Assembly (NCBI RefSeq): GCF_016906535.1
Contig: NC_057371.1
Coordinates: 2,831,837 to 2,895,836, forward strand
Origin: Rhizoctonia solani
Lineage: Eukaryota; Basidiomycota; Agaricomycetes; Cantharellales; Ceratobasidiaceae
Reading direction: 5' to 3'
DNA: 64,000 nt
Shown: one piece after another, positions 1-11,900 of the stretch
Layout: each line of letters starts with the position of its first letter
Position numbering within the stretch: the stretch's first letter is position 1
Notes under the pieces: generated by a model
What the model saw: the letters and a program-made list of their open reading frames with translations, nothing else
Told to the model about the DNA's origin: nothing
Databases searched by the model: none
Made by a program: the position numbers and the translations under genes

Positions 1-35
1 AAGGAGGAAGCGTCTACGGAGCCCGCTCAGGATGA

Positions 36-1369
36 CGGAAAACTCGCGCTCCTGCTGACCCGCAAGGGGAAGAGGACTTCGAGGTGATCGGTCCGCAAAC
101 TGAATTATTCGAGCTACGACTATTTAACTCGGTAACAGCGACTGGGATCGAAACAGGGTTCAATATGAATGCTTCTTCCGTTCGATGGGTTGACTGGAAT
201 ACGCGTGAGCAGGCGGCAAAACCGGACCCAACTCTATCTGACCCCGAGAGCGAGGACGGCAGCGCAGTAATTGTCGAGAAGCTGTCCCAACCCACGCCGC
301 TGGTCAAGCCCACCGACGCTCTTGTATGCCAGTGGTCATCGCCAATGCAGACACATTTCTTTGGCTCCGAGTCTTCGCTTTTCGACGAGTGGGAGGAGTT
401 TGTACATCCAGAGGTTCAGGCGGTGCGGGATGCACAAATCAAATCTCGTTCCGGCAGGCGTTCCATCGATCTCGAAGATTGTCTCGACGAGTTCACGAAG
501 GAAGAGCAACTTGGCGAGGAAGACCTCTGGTATTGTCCTAGGTGCAAAAAGCATCAGCAAGCAACCAAGAGATTCGAGCTCTGGTCCGTACCCGATATAC
601 TTGTCGTCCACCTCAAACGTTTCTCCAACGCCCGCGCCATGCGAGATAAGATCGATGCTCTCGTTGAGTTCCCGATCTCTGGACTTGATCTGAGTTCACG
701 AGTTGGAGAGAGCGGTCAATCGGATGAATGCGTGTATGACTTATTTGCGGTTGATGAACATATGGGCGGTCTTGGTGGAGGTCACTATCGGGCATATGCG
801 AAGAACTTGTCCGATGGCGAATGGTACCACTTTGACGACAGTTATGTCAGCAAGTCGAGCGCTGAAGACTCGGTCGTAAGTCCCTCACCCCCAATTGGAT
901 CAAAGTGTTCTTACGCTCAGCCTAGAATGCTAACGCATATTTGTTGTTCTACCGAAGACGCTCGTCGGATTCCAAGGCTGTGATCGAGAAGGTTCGTGCA
1001 CGAGTTGACTCGAATCAGGAACCCGACTCCCAAAAGTCTATTGACATGGGAGGGCAGTCTGTCGTGCGCGTACCAGACGAAGCGGATCCCCCACCGTTCG
1101 AACTCTCAGACCTTGATGTTCTCGTTCCTCCATCTGCTTACGACCTACCCGAGTCTCAGGCTTCCTATGATCTCCCGGGGCCATACAGATCCAACCCTGG
1201 CGGCTCCGACGACGACCCCACCTTCACCACGCCATCACCAGTGACCACCGGCTCCGCTGGCGCCGAGTACGATTCACTTGAAGAGAAAGACCAAGATGGT
1301 GTAGAGAGGCTAGGAGGGGTCGCGGTCGAGGTTACGACCACCACGACCACGGAGAGGAAAGAGTTATAG
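36..1369 (+). CDS. Ubiquitin-specific protease (USP, C19 peptidase), C-terminal part
   Basis: This is the 3' part of a gene entering from the left edge. The product would remove ubiquitin from proteins. The reading frame shows the second half of a USP catalytic domain: a CPRC zinc-ribbon half (YCPRCKKHQQA), the LVVHLKRFS core, a GGGHYRAYAKN box holding the catalytic His, and a WYHFDDSYV box holding the Asp/Asn-region residue. A GT-AG intron at about 876-925 joins VV to NANAYLLFYRRRS, the usual USP end. The tail after about 1000 is acidic and Pro/Ser/Thr-rich and ends in a Thr run. The Cys box lies outside the window. The frame closes upstream at a TGA at 33-35, so an intron or frameshift lies near position 30. 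CpG content is normal here, unlike the repeat-rich centre. Confidence 0.85.
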
Positions 1370-1525
1370 ACACCCAGATAGATTTTGGTGCTATTTTTTT
1401 TTACATACATAATATATTTAATTTGAATGATCTTTTTCCATATAAACATGACATGCATACCGAGTGGAAAGTTGAAACCTACACAGTACATGCTCACGTG
1501 ATTGACGCGAATTTCTGTTCACCAT

Positions 1526-3219
1526 ATGTCGACTAAGACCACACTCACCGTTTTCACCTCTGCGTCTTCCATATGTAAAATACCAGAGAGGTTCAACACA
1601 TGGCTTGGTGAGGTGCAAGTTGATCCGAATGTTCGTCGGACACTGCCGGACCAGATCACAGATATGGTCGACGAAAGTCTGCATCTGCCCGCTTGGCTCT
1701 TTGACCCAGTGAATGCTCTCTACTATGGTGCTTCTCCCCGCTACTCACCTTAAATACCAGAATAGCCACTACTATCAAACGTTTGAATCGGTCTACCCTG
1801 GGCGACTCCATCGCTGGAACTTGAGACGCCCAGCTACGAACAGCGAGCCACAGAACGAGTCTACTTCGAAGGACTTAGTTCACGCGCTTCATCACATCTT
1901 ATACGTTCAGGATCGCCACGCCGTGCTATCCGGTTCTGAATGCCATAAGAAGATCCATAGCGAATCCGACCTCCGTCAGCCACTGGATCGTCTAGCGGCC
2001 CATGTCTGGTGCACAGAGGTTGGAACGAGGGATGGGTTCTGTTTTCGGTAAGGTTATAACTTCTTGGCGGGGTAAATCATGTCACTAAATCACCTCCTCA
2101 ATAGTTCGGAGTGCACAGTCAAACTACCCAACACAAATATTGTCCGCATAGCCGACTCGACCGTAGACTCGATATTGTTTCTTTTCAACCCTAATCCACA
2201 AAACTCCGGTAGCTTCAAAGTAATACCAACCCCTGTCCGAGCTGGTCTGACTTGCACAACGGACATGGTCGATACCCTGGAGCTTGTTCATTGGGTCACT
2301 GAATATAAAAAATCTGATTTAGCGGCGGTTCAGCGACAAGTGTACTATGGCATGGTCTCTAGTCTCTGGCAGCGCCGAGCACTGGGTCGCATGGAAGACT
2401 TCGTTTTTGGAGCGGCGCATAACGAACAAGACCTCATGGTCTATGCTGCTCGATGGGAGATGATACCCGTGGAACAATCAGGCGAAATTGCTCGGGACAT
2501 CAATCATCCCGACACGCCAGCAGAGGGCCCGTCTAATTTTGCTACAACTCAACCCCGGCAGAGAACATCCACAGACGTGCGACACTCCGCCCCTCCAGTG
2601 GTGTAAAAAAGCTGGCTAACTTATGTTTGAAATAGGTTTCGCTTCGTCTACAGAGCAAGGAGACATCAAACTCAGGGCTGGCGGGAGAATCACTTGTCAA
2701 GAGAGAATACAAGGCACTTGAACTACTTTTATTTCATATTTGTGAATAATTCTTCTGACGCAAGATTCCCAGATTGTGGTATACGAGATTGCCACATATC
2801 AGACCGTTAACTTGAACCACATGATCCAATTCTATCTTTTAATGCGAGCATCGCGTCACTTGGCCAGGCAGTATCAAGAAGAAATTCTCCGGACCCCTTT
2901 CATCGATATCAAAGAGATGGCCGAGGAACAAGGACTTTACAATTGGTTTTCCCCACCGCGTCGCAAGGATACTACCAAGAGCCACTCGGGCTTAGGGAGT
3001 ATCCACGAAGAGCCAGGTCCTTCGGGTGCCCAAGAGGCGATACTTGTAGCAGACCCACAGGATGAAGCTGAATGGAGAGCTGAATGGGATCTGGACCGGC
3101 GAAGGGCAATAGAAATATGCGGCGATGGGTCATTGAAGGGCCTAAAGGATAATACATCCGGTGGAACGGAAGCCGACTGGAACGATAGGATGTCTAGTTA
3201 CCTTAGTAGCCTGTACTAA
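1526..3219 (+). CDS. Unrecognised multi-exon protein with an E-x-K / QxxxY pattern
   Basis: Four overlapping or adjacent open stretches on the same strand (from ATG 1526, then about 1750-2048, 2079-2605 and 2776-3219) look like exons of one gene; the exact joins are not resolved. The third exon contains WVTEYKKSD followed by VQRQVYYGMV and LWQRRALG. The E-x-K plus Q-x3-Y spacing resembles motifs III and IV of PD-(D/E)XK nucleases, but no clear PD motif precedes it. The last exon is acidic and rich in R, W and E and ends SSYLSSLY. I do not recognise the family by name. The nuclease-like reading is inference from two short motifs only. Confidence 0.5.
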
Positions 3220-4732
3220 ACCGTTAGCACCCACACCCGCCACCGGCGGGGAGGCGGCATTTTTGCCACGAGGTGTAAACATGTTACAACAGCATTGTAA
3301 ATTGCACATGTATGTTAATGAGAGTCCAAAAGGGTATACTGAAAACCTCCTTGGCCGCCCTGGGGCTTACCTGGTACTTATTCATGGCAGTATCGTCAAC
3401 ACTTGTGATGTGCGGAGGTGTGTGAATGAAGGTTAAATAATATAAAAGGAACAAAGTAAATTACAAAGGTGTGAATGCGTGCTAGGATAGGTACAACATG
3501 CAGAAGGGGCCGCCTGGGTCGCGTTGGCAATGCCGGCGGGAGAGACCGGTGGACTGAGACGCGAGGGAGGCTTGCCCCTGATCGTATGCCCGCCTCTGGG
3601 AGAGACACTGACACTGCAGGGAGGTTACTGGTAAACAAGGCCGTTTCCGTTGGTTTGCATCAGGTTTATGTCACACGAACTGGTGTACACACGAACTCGG
3701 CACCCGTGAATGCGGCACGAATGCCAGGCGGAGATACTGTTTATATCATATGGTTTATTCCATGTAAACAGACTTAGAGATGAACATTGACACTTGCTTA
3801 CGCGACATATCCTGGGGGAAGATAGTCTGTTGTGATCGAGGCATTTGTCCGGTCTACGCGTGGGTCTTCTTTTGTCTGTGCATGTATTCATGGCGTCGAA
3901 ACACGTGAACGGTATCCTCATATCTCTACGGGGTCCCGAAAATCTCGGGAGCGCTCCGAGACTCGCTATTGTCGGCGAGCACTCCGGAGCGTCTACTATG
4001 ACGCTCACAAGTGCTCATGGAGTGCTCTCGAGTGCTCGCCAAGCAATCCGGATCCGTCGGATCCTAACAAGGAGGTTCCTAAAACCGGACACAGCACTTC
4101 AGCTGATTTTTTTCTGAGGCTGAACTGGCCGGTTGGACTTAGGAAAGGGTCAAGTCGGACTTAGATAAGATGTAGATCACTCGCAGATTAGATTCAATAG
4201 ATCAGGCAAGGCCAGGTTCAGAATGACACCGGTTATCTGGCCCAATCTTAGACTGATCTGACTCTTGTCGTACAGATTAGACATTTGAACGCCGCTGCTT
4301 GCCCGCGCACATTGTATCAGTTTAATCCACTGCATATATTCGCATATATTTGTATATTACACAATCTTTCCTAATTTAGTCCCCATGTAAATCCCTTTGC
4401 TAAATCAGGACGCCTTTATGCTTCATTTTGCCGTGTGCGCGTTGTTTGTACCTATATTCAAATGAAAACATTTGGATAGCGCGACCCGCCCTTCAGCTTC
4501 TCCCTCCCACCACGACCACTTAGTTCGACTCGCGCTTGTGTTCTATTTAAATCACAAAACTTATATCAGCGTCAAAAGCAGTGCGGAAGAGAACGTTTCA
4601 TCCCCCGTGCGTACCGCCTCCTAATCCCGGCGGCTTGGATTGGGGGAGAGGCATTAAGCATGGGCGCTCACAGAGCCTTTCTCGGGCTGTATATGGTCCT
4701 GCGCCGCCTCGGGATACTCGTGAGTGAAATGT
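3220..4732. other. Intergenic stretch, no gene recognised
   Basis: The open stretches here look like chance ORFs. At about 3945-4045 there is a local cluster of GTGCTC/GAGCAC words (agcgctcc, gagcactccg, agtgctcatg, gagtgctctc). At about 4490-4560 there is a C-rich, CT-rich stretch that could belong to a promoter of the gene starting near 4733. No tRNA-like fold was noticed. Confidence 0.4.
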
Positions 4733-6311
4733 ATGCTATTGAAATCAACGCTCACCAAAGTTCCAGACCCTCGTGCTAACTCTGTATACCCCATGCCTGA
4801 GTCTTCTGCGTGGAGGCCTATGGTAGACATACCTTCGCCACGCGGTATTCCCTTGCGTGCGCCGGACGTTTCAAGTGGTAAGCACAAATGGAACAAACTA
4901 TGGGCGGCGTTTGCTCACCTTGCGTCATAGCAACACGCTCACAAGCAGTGGAGGAGTCTTACCTGAGCGACTCGGAGGAAGGTAAAGTGGCCAAAGTACT
5001 AAATAACGGCGCAGTACTCACGATGTATGCAGGATCTGATTCAAGCTCAGACTCGGACTCAAGCAGGAAAGATTCCGACTCGGGGGGCGAAGATTCCGGT
5101 CCGGATAAATTGGCTAGCGGGAGCGAGGATGAAGAATACGAAGGAGGCGGGGAGAATGAGAATGAGAATGGGGGTGTTCCCCCTGCTGCTACGCAAAGTG
5201 AGAAAGCATGTTGATAATTTCACAACTTACTGATATATCGTTGACGTAGAAAAGCAAAATCAAAAGTTATCAGTGGCTCAAAGAAAGGTAAAGGTGAAGG
5301 CGGAAGGATCGAAACTTATGACTTGCTCGATAATCAAACCAAAGATAATGTCAATCGAGCTGCTCTCCCAAGCAGAGAGGAGTGTCGCAATGGTCAGTGT
5401 TTAATTACCTGTGATTTTTCGGACGACTCACTTAGTATTAGACTCATACGCGCAACTCAATCATGAGCCTGTGCGGTGGGAAGAAACAGATTAAATCATT
5501 AGCCGAACTCGAGCTCCAATATCAACCAGACAACGAACCGTTGTGGGTAGACAAGGCCGGCATTGTTGCGATGCACCCAGACCGTTTGTTTGAAGACAAT
5601 ATGCGTGGTTTTGGGCACCTTTTCGACGACATTGTGACCGATTCTTCATGCATGGCTCCTTCCCAGCAGTCGTTCTTGTCAACAGTTGATTCGTCCGTCT
5701 TTTGCTCCTGTTTAAATGCAGGTGTGTTTACAACGTTCAAGGATACCTGGAAGGCGATTCAAGACGGGACCGGAGATGAGCGGGAAAAGAAGAAGAGGGC
5801 AAACTCGTGCAGATCATCAAGGAAGACAACGGTGAGTATATATTAACTCAAGATGATATAGCGGCTTACCTTTGCTAAAGAAAGCTGTAAATCGTCGTAA
5901 TGCCCTTGAAAATACTGAGCTTGTATTTGATAATTTCCAGTTCCTTGTTGACGTTGGCTTTCAGTCGTCAGATTCTTCGGAAAAAGAATTGAGCGATGGA
6001 GAATGTGGAATGGTAAAGAACAAGGCAAGGAGCAAGAGGAAGAAGGCAAAGACAGTGAAAGAACATAGCTACCGGAGTGAAAAGGTGATTTGTGAAGATT
6101 TTTTCTGAAAGCTAATTATAAGCTGACTTTAAAATAGGCCACTCAGATCCTTGGCGCGCTGGATGTCAAATATGGATTAATGAAGAAACAAAGCGGCAAC
6201 TCACAATATGAGGTAGTCAAATACGTGAAGACGGACTTGGCAGTTCCAAAGCTCAGGACAAAGAACCTCAAGATTTCAAAATGGGCTATTTGCAAAAGAG
6301 GAAAAGGCTAG
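4733..6311 (+). CDS. Unrecognised lysine- and serine/acid-rich protein, 3' end cut by a repeat
   Basis: Exon 1 runs from ATG 4733 to a GTAAGC donor at 4878. It joins in phase to an exon starting at 4931 (TRSQAVEESYLSDSEEGK) that carries an SDSDSS / GEDSG / SEDEEYEGG acidic-serine tract. Later coding stretches follow at about 5250-5394, 5465-5830, 5880-6085 and 6138-6311, the last ones lysine-rich (KNKARSKRKKAK). The pattern suggests a nuclear or nucleic-acid-associated protein, but no domain is recognisable. The final codons (CKRGKG, stop) come from the repeat that begins at about 6294, so the natural C-terminus is probably lost. The start is uncertain; another frame is open just upstream. 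Confidence 0.45.
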
Positions 6312-6528
6312 CCCTGGCCAAAGGTTGGGGCGTCACCTTGGCTAAACATAACCAACCACAATCATACTGCCTATATCCAAACCTAAATTACTTACTTGTT
6401 AAGGGACTTAGGTTTTGTTTGATGGTTAATAGACCTCAGATGGGCTGATCACCACTGGGACAGGTTGATCAGAGAAACTAGGTTGCTAGGTAGGCTTGGT
6501 CCCAACCTGGGTCCCAAACTGAGCCAGG
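6294..6528. repeat. Left half of a dispersed repeat that was the target of the chromovirus
   Basis: From aggctagccctggccaaagg onward, about 120 bp match 13066-13190. The adjoining segment about 6460-6528 (gatcagagaaactaggttgc up to gagccagg) matches about 27009-27072. At 27073 that copy continues without a break into the sequence found at 12959, on the far side of the retroelement. The 27-kb copy therefore shows the empty site. Segment 6307-6425 and segment 13066-13183 are direct repeats flanking a core of about 200 bp, as in a small terminal-repeat element. Confidence 0.6.
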
Positions 6529-7100
6529 TGTTGTAGACACACTCGATACCTGGGAATTTATTCCCATTTTCTCGGATTTAAACGAAGGCAAACGGACAAC
6601 ATTTTCGATCACGTGACTTCGGCGCTTATATCATACGCTAAGCGCCGAGCCACGTCCCCTTCCGCGCTTACCTCAGCATACGTAGCCACCTCCACCTGAT
6701 GACATCATTATGACACGTCAGTGACACGTATGCATGAGTAAAGCCGACTGCGGAGCGGGGTTCTTATTGGATTAGGTTTTGCATATTCTGTATTTGTAAT
6801 TAGTCACTTCTGTAATATATAAGGAGGCCAACCGACCATGGTAACACCCAGGTCGATTACCTCTTGTCGCATCCTACATTGTACGAGGGCCTTACAGCCC
6901 AGTAAATTACTTAGATACACGCCTTAAGCGTTGTCCTCACTGTACATACATAGCTCACCGCCGCCTTATAGCGCGTGGTCGTTGTAGTTAGTTAGTTTGT
7001 CGTCGTAGGGTACTCTGTCACCGCCTTAAGCGGTTCCACTGTATTAGCCACACGGCCACAAGCGCCCGCACCCTCGACGTCCTTACAGACGTCTAGGACA
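6529..7100 (+). repeat. 5' LTR of the chromovirus
   Basis: 572 bp, TG...CA ends. It holds TATATAA at about 6816-6822 and a probable transcript start near 6848-6850. The segment 6850-6862 is exactly complementary to the primer-binding site just downstream of this LTR. Confidence 0.93.
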
Positions 7101-7102
7101 CT

Positions 7103-7115
7103 AGGTAATCGACCT
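7103..7115 (+). promoter_or_regulatory. Self-complementary primer-binding site (Tf1-type self-priming)
   Basis: AGGTAATCGACCT lies two bases after the 5' LTR. Its reverse complement AGGTCGATTACCT is found at 6850-6862, about 30 bp after the TATA box, where the mRNA should start. A 13-nt perfect match between the mRNA 5' end and the PBS is the arrangement known for Tf1 and related chromoviruses, which use their own mRNA 5' end instead of a tRNA as primer. Confidence 0.75.
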
Positions 7116-7605
7116 TAAGTCGGTTGCAAACCGTGCCCTACAAGCACACCCACTTAGCCACAACAAACAAGAAGACCCCCTGTACTAGCACAAGGGAAAA
7201 CAGGTGATCAAGCTCGCCTTTCGCTGTCAATAATCAAACCAGCGTTGGCTCCACCTAGTACCGAATTGCTATAAGGCAGACGGGTTCTAATCGTCCGCAT
7301 ACCCACGGTTGCCGCACCTGTTACCAGCGACCTCAGACAGCAGATACACCCGCTTGCAGAGACGAGACCCTACATTACGCCCGTCCACGGCTGTAATTAG
7401 CGGCACTTACTGTCCAACGCTAGGTCGTTTGACGCAGAGGTTTAGCGTTCGCGTAACAAAGCGCTCATAAGTCCTGATATAGGCACTACCCGGCTACACA
7501 GCCCGCACTCCCCCTCACTCGCCCACCATTACTTCGCGCACTCCCACTCGCTCCTCCTCCCGTGCTTCCTCTCACGCTGGCCGCTCCTACCCGCCAACAC
7601 ATACC

Positions 7606-8958
7606 ATGGCAACCCGTTCCCGGCCAGCCTCTCAAACCCGCTCCCCAATCGATCAAGGGGAGCTGGGACCCCAACTTCCGGCAACCCCCTATGTTGAAAT
7701 TGGGGAAGTCTCCCTCGAACGAATCACAAGCCTCCTCCTTGGTCTCCTTGGCCAAGTTGAGCACCTCAAGCGGAAAGTGGAAGAAGTCCAAGAAGCAGGG
7801 GTTGAGGCCCGGACCAACCTTGAGAACATCTCTCAAGCCGTCAATACTGTCAAGGATGGGCTTAGAAGCCTCCAACTCCATGGGCCCCGGACCCCAGAAG
7901 ACACAAAACCCCCGGTCGTGGAAGCAACGCCACGCCCCCTATCCAAAGTTGACCCTATTGGATCAACTAGTTGGGTCTCATTCTGGCCCAAATCATCCAA
8001 AGGGCTTCCCGCCTTTGCCCAGCCCACTCCTGTCCAAGCAGTGCCCCTGCGAGTCCCATCTCCCCCTCCATCTCTGCGTCTCCGATCCCCCATTGGAGCA
8101 CCTGCCCCTCCGCCTCCGGCTCCAGTTGCCGCCTATCCCGCTCCGGTCAAGGTTGACCACCCCGACGCCTACACAGGCAAAGTAGGGAGCGAAGCAAAGC
8201 AGTGGCTGACCCGGATGTTAGCCTGGACCCGTCTCAATTCCCGCATGTTCCCCACGGACCAAGAAGTCTTATCCTTCCTTCTCATGAACATGAAGGACTC
8301 CGCGGGAGCATGGGCCCATCCACACCTCGACCAGCTTGGGTCACACCAAGCCATTATCCAAACGGTCGAAGGGTTCAAACTGGAGTTCCTGGCAGCGTTT
8401 GGTGACCCTGATGCCACAAGGGCCGCCGAGCGGAAAATAACCTCCCTTACCCAATCCGGCACATGCGCGGATTACATTACAAAGTTCAGAACCTTGGCCA
8501 TGGAACTGGACTGGAACAATGCGGCCCTCCGAGGCCAGTTCGCCCGCGGCCTCCACTGGGAGGTCAGTCGCCAAATTGCCACCCGCAAGCACCGACCCCA
8601 CACCCTTCTTGAGCTGCAGAATGCAGCACTTGTCATTGACAACGCCCTTTGCAAAGAGCGTGCTAGCCACCCACCAAGGGATAATAAGCCTAGCAGACAG
8701 TCTAACCCCGCAAGGGGGACAAGTACCGGCCAGTCCACGACCGGTTCAAAGAAACTCTCCGACAAACCGAATTTTGTGTCGGAAGAAGAACGCAATCGCC
8801 GCCGCGCCGCAGGCGCCTGTATCAAGTGCGGCAAAATGGGTCACAAGTTTGCGGAATGCCGCACGGGCTGGAAAGCTACCCCTATTGAGGATAAGGGGAA
8901 GGCTAAGGAAACCGCCAAGATTGGCAAAGACTCCGAGTACCAATCGGGAAAAGAGTAA
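7606..8958 (+). CDS. Gag polyprotein of the chromovirus
   Basis: 450 aa. Structural protein that would package element RNA into virus-like particles. It has a Pro-rich, coiled-coil-like N-terminal third (LERITSLLLGLLGQVEHLKR), a retrotransposon-Gag core around residues 185-310 (motifs such as AKQWLTRMLAW and FKLEFLAAFGD), and one C-terminal CCHC zinc knuckle, CIKCGKMGHKFAEC, near residue 405. ATG 7606 is the first ATG in frame. It ends TAA at 8956-8958, four codons after the start of a GGGAAAA heptamer; pol is in the -1 frame. Confidence 0.93.
   Translation: MATRSRPASQTRSPIDQGELGPQLPATPYVEIGEVSLERITSLLLGLLGQVEHLKRKVEEVQEAGVEARTNLENISQAVNTVKDGLRSLQLHGPRTPEDTKPPVVEATPRPLSKVDPIGSTSWVSFWPKSSKGLPAFAQPTPVQAVPLRVPSPPPSLRLRSPIGAPAPPPPAPVAAYPAPVKVDHPDAYTGKVGSEAKQWLTRMLAWTRLNSRMFPTDQEVLSFLLMNMKDSAGAWAHPHLDQLGSHQAIIQTVEGFKLEFLAAFGDPDATRAAERKITSLTQSGTCADYITKFRTLAMELDWNNAALRGQFARGLHWEVSRQIATRKHRPHTLLELQNAALVIDNALCKERASHPPRDNKPSRQSNPARGTSTGQSTTGSKKLSDKPNFVSEEERNRRRAAGACIKCGKMGHKFAECRTGWKATPIEDKGKAKETAKIGKDSEYQSGKE
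8946..8952 (+). promoter_or_regulatory. -1 ribosomal frameshift heptamer GGGAAAA between gag and pol
   Basis: In the gag frame the bases read G GGA AAA, fitting the X XXY YYZ rule for -1 slippage. The gag stop follows two codons later. After a -1 shift the frame continues open (GGG AAA AGA GTA AGG) straight into pol. I have not tested for a downstream pseudoknot. Confidence 0.6.
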
Positions 8959-8987
8959 GGGTCTCTGCTGCCGCGCGCAAGAACCCT

Positions 8988-11900
8988 ATGGACATTAGTA
9001 ACAGTTGTATAGAGATTTGTCATGTATCTACAATATCGAAATTATCACCCCTCTTCACAATCCCTATACAACCAAAGCAAGCGGAACCTATAGAAGTCCT
9101 GATTGACTCAGGCGCAACCTCCTCATTTATGCACCCCCAAACCGCGGAATCACTCCGCTTACCACTCATTGACCTCCCCTCTCCTTGCACCGTAACTATG
9201 CTCGATGGGTCGAGCCCCCAGGCTGGAAAAATCTGGAAGAAGGCCTCCCTAACCTTCTCCCTTGATGGCAAACAGATGACCGAGACCTTCCTAATCTGTA
9301 ACACAGGGTCCCACGCCGCCATCTTGGGATTGAAATGGCTGGACGCGCACAACCCAGAAATTGATTGGAATATGCAAACCCTCTCCTTTCCCCACGCCGT
9401 ACCGGAACATGTGGCCATTGCTGAGGAGGAAGAAGCAGACAAGAACCCGCTTGAAGGAGTACCCTCCGAATACCATGGATACGCCAAGGTATTTGGAGAG
9501 GAGGAATTCAACAAGCTTCCCCCTCATAGGCACTACGATATTGGGATTGAGCTCACAGAAGAAGGTCCCCTGAACTCTCCCCTGTACAGCATGACGGACG
9601 CCGAATCCGCCACTCTCAAGGACTGGCTCAGGGACAAATTAAAAGCAGGGAAGATCCGTCCTAGCAAATCCTCAATTAGCTCCCCTGTTATGTTTGTCCC
9701 GAAAAAGGATGGTTCCCGCCGATTGGTTGTTGACTACCGCCGCCTCAATAACCGGACAAAGAAGAACGTCTACCCGTTGCCTCGCCCAGATGATCTCATG
9801 GCCCAGCTCCGCGGCGCTAAGATCTTTACTAAGCTAGATCTAAGGTGGGGGTACAACAATGTCCGGGTAAAAGAAGGTGACGAATGGAAAACTGCCTTCC
9901 GTACCAAATATGGCTTATACGAATCCCTGGTCATGACTTTCGGCCTGACAAACGCACCCGCGGCTTTCCAACACTTTATGAACGAATTATTCAAAGACTT
10001 ACTTGATGTATGCGTCATCATCTACCTTGATGATATCCTTATTTACTCCAAGGATGACGCTTCACACACGCAACACGTTCATGAGGTCCTCAAGCGGTTA
10101 ATGGAGAACCAGCTATTCTGCAAAGCGTCCAAATGCACCTTCCACGTCACCTCTGTGGAATATCTGGGAATTATTGTTTTGGACAAAGGCTTCAGCTTGG
10201 ACAAGCTCAAGATCCAGGCTGTACAGGAATGGCCTACGCCCACTAAGGTTAAAGAAGTCCAGTCATTCCTGGGCTTTGCCAACTTTCTACGCCGCTTTGT
10301 CGCCAATTTTAGTCACATGGCTAGGCCGCTACACAACCTGGTCAAAAAGGACACTCCTTGGAAATGGGACGTCAAGGAACAGGAGGCCTTCCAAGGATTA
10401 AAAGACGCTATTACCAACGCACCTGTACTATGCCATGCAGACCCGTCCAAGCCCTACTTCCTAGAAACAGACGCCTCAGGGGCAGCACTAGGCTCCATAC
10501 TCAGCCAACGCCAGGAAGACGGTCGCCTTCACCCACTAGGTTTTCTATCTGAGTCATTCAAGGGCGCCAAACAAAACTATGACACACACAACAAGGAACT
10601 ACTTGCAATCATCCGCTCCTTCGAGTACTGGCGTATTTTCCTGGAAGGAACCCTGCACCCTGTTACCGTGTTTACCGATCACCGCAATCTAGAGTACTGG
10701 AAGGAGTCACGCACATTCAACCGTCGTCACGCCAGGTGGCATCTATTGTTAGCTGGGTATAACTTCCAAATCGTATACCGCCCCGGTAAACAGTCCGGCA
10801 AACCAGACGCTCTTTCACGACGTTCAGACCATGCCGACATTCCACCAGATGCCCAAACCATGCTCCCCGACCCGGTTTTTGCCAACGTTGCGCTAGTCAC
10901 GCCTGAGAAGGAGTTACAACGCCAGATCGAGTTATCCTTAGACCAAGACGAGTCCCTGGAGGAAATCCTCCAATTCCTGCAGAACGAGTCCAAGGCTCCA
11001 CCCACAATCAAACGCGCCTTCAAAGATTACAAGATGGAAGCAGGCCTGCTATTCTACCAAGGGCGAATTGTAGTACCAGACGTTGGGACATTGAGGACAG
11101 ACTTACTCCGTATATTCCACGACAGCCCCTTAGCCGGCCACCCAGGCAGACAACGGACCTTAGAATTGGTATCCAGAAACTACTACTGGCCTGGCATCCG
11201 CGCAGACACGTATTGGCACGTGGACTCCTGTGAAACGTGCCAACGGATCAGAAAGCCCAAGTACGCGCCTATCCCACCTCAACCACTGGAACTCCCCGTC
11301 AAGCCCTGGCAACACGTGTCTTACAACATGATAGTAGATCTGCCTAAGGACGGAAGCAACGACTCCATCTTGGTCATAGTGGATAGCTTCACAAAGTATG
11401 GGATTTTTGTCAAATGTTCCAAGAAGCTCAAGGCACCTGAACTAGCGGAATTGTCCTTGGAGCACGTATGGAAACGGCACGGTATGCCCGAGAAAACGGT
11501 CTCAGATAGGGGAAGAGTCTTCAATAACAAATTCCTGAGGGCACTGTACAAACGCCTGGGTATAGACCCCCACTTCTCCTTGGCATACCACCCTCAGAGT
11601 GACGGACAGACAGAACGGGTTAACCCATCCATTGAACATTTTCTCAGGGCTTACTCAGGGGTCAATCAACGGGACTGGACCAAATGGTTACCAATGGCGG
11701 AATTTGCGTACAACAATGCGGTCCACAGCAGCACAGGAAAAACACCATTCAAAGCCCTGTACGGATGGGAACCTACCCTGACACCTTCAAACGTACCCAC
11801 AGATGTACCAGAGGCCGACAAATTAGCCCAGACAATGGAGGCACAATGGAAGGAAGTGGAATCGGCACTCCGGCAATCCAAGCAACGCATGACGGCCGGA

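Noticed and set aside
3475..4164. Arg/Ser-rich ORFs of 90-127 aa
   Set aside because: Overlapping frames on both strands in a CpG-rich spacer, with no motif or splice support.
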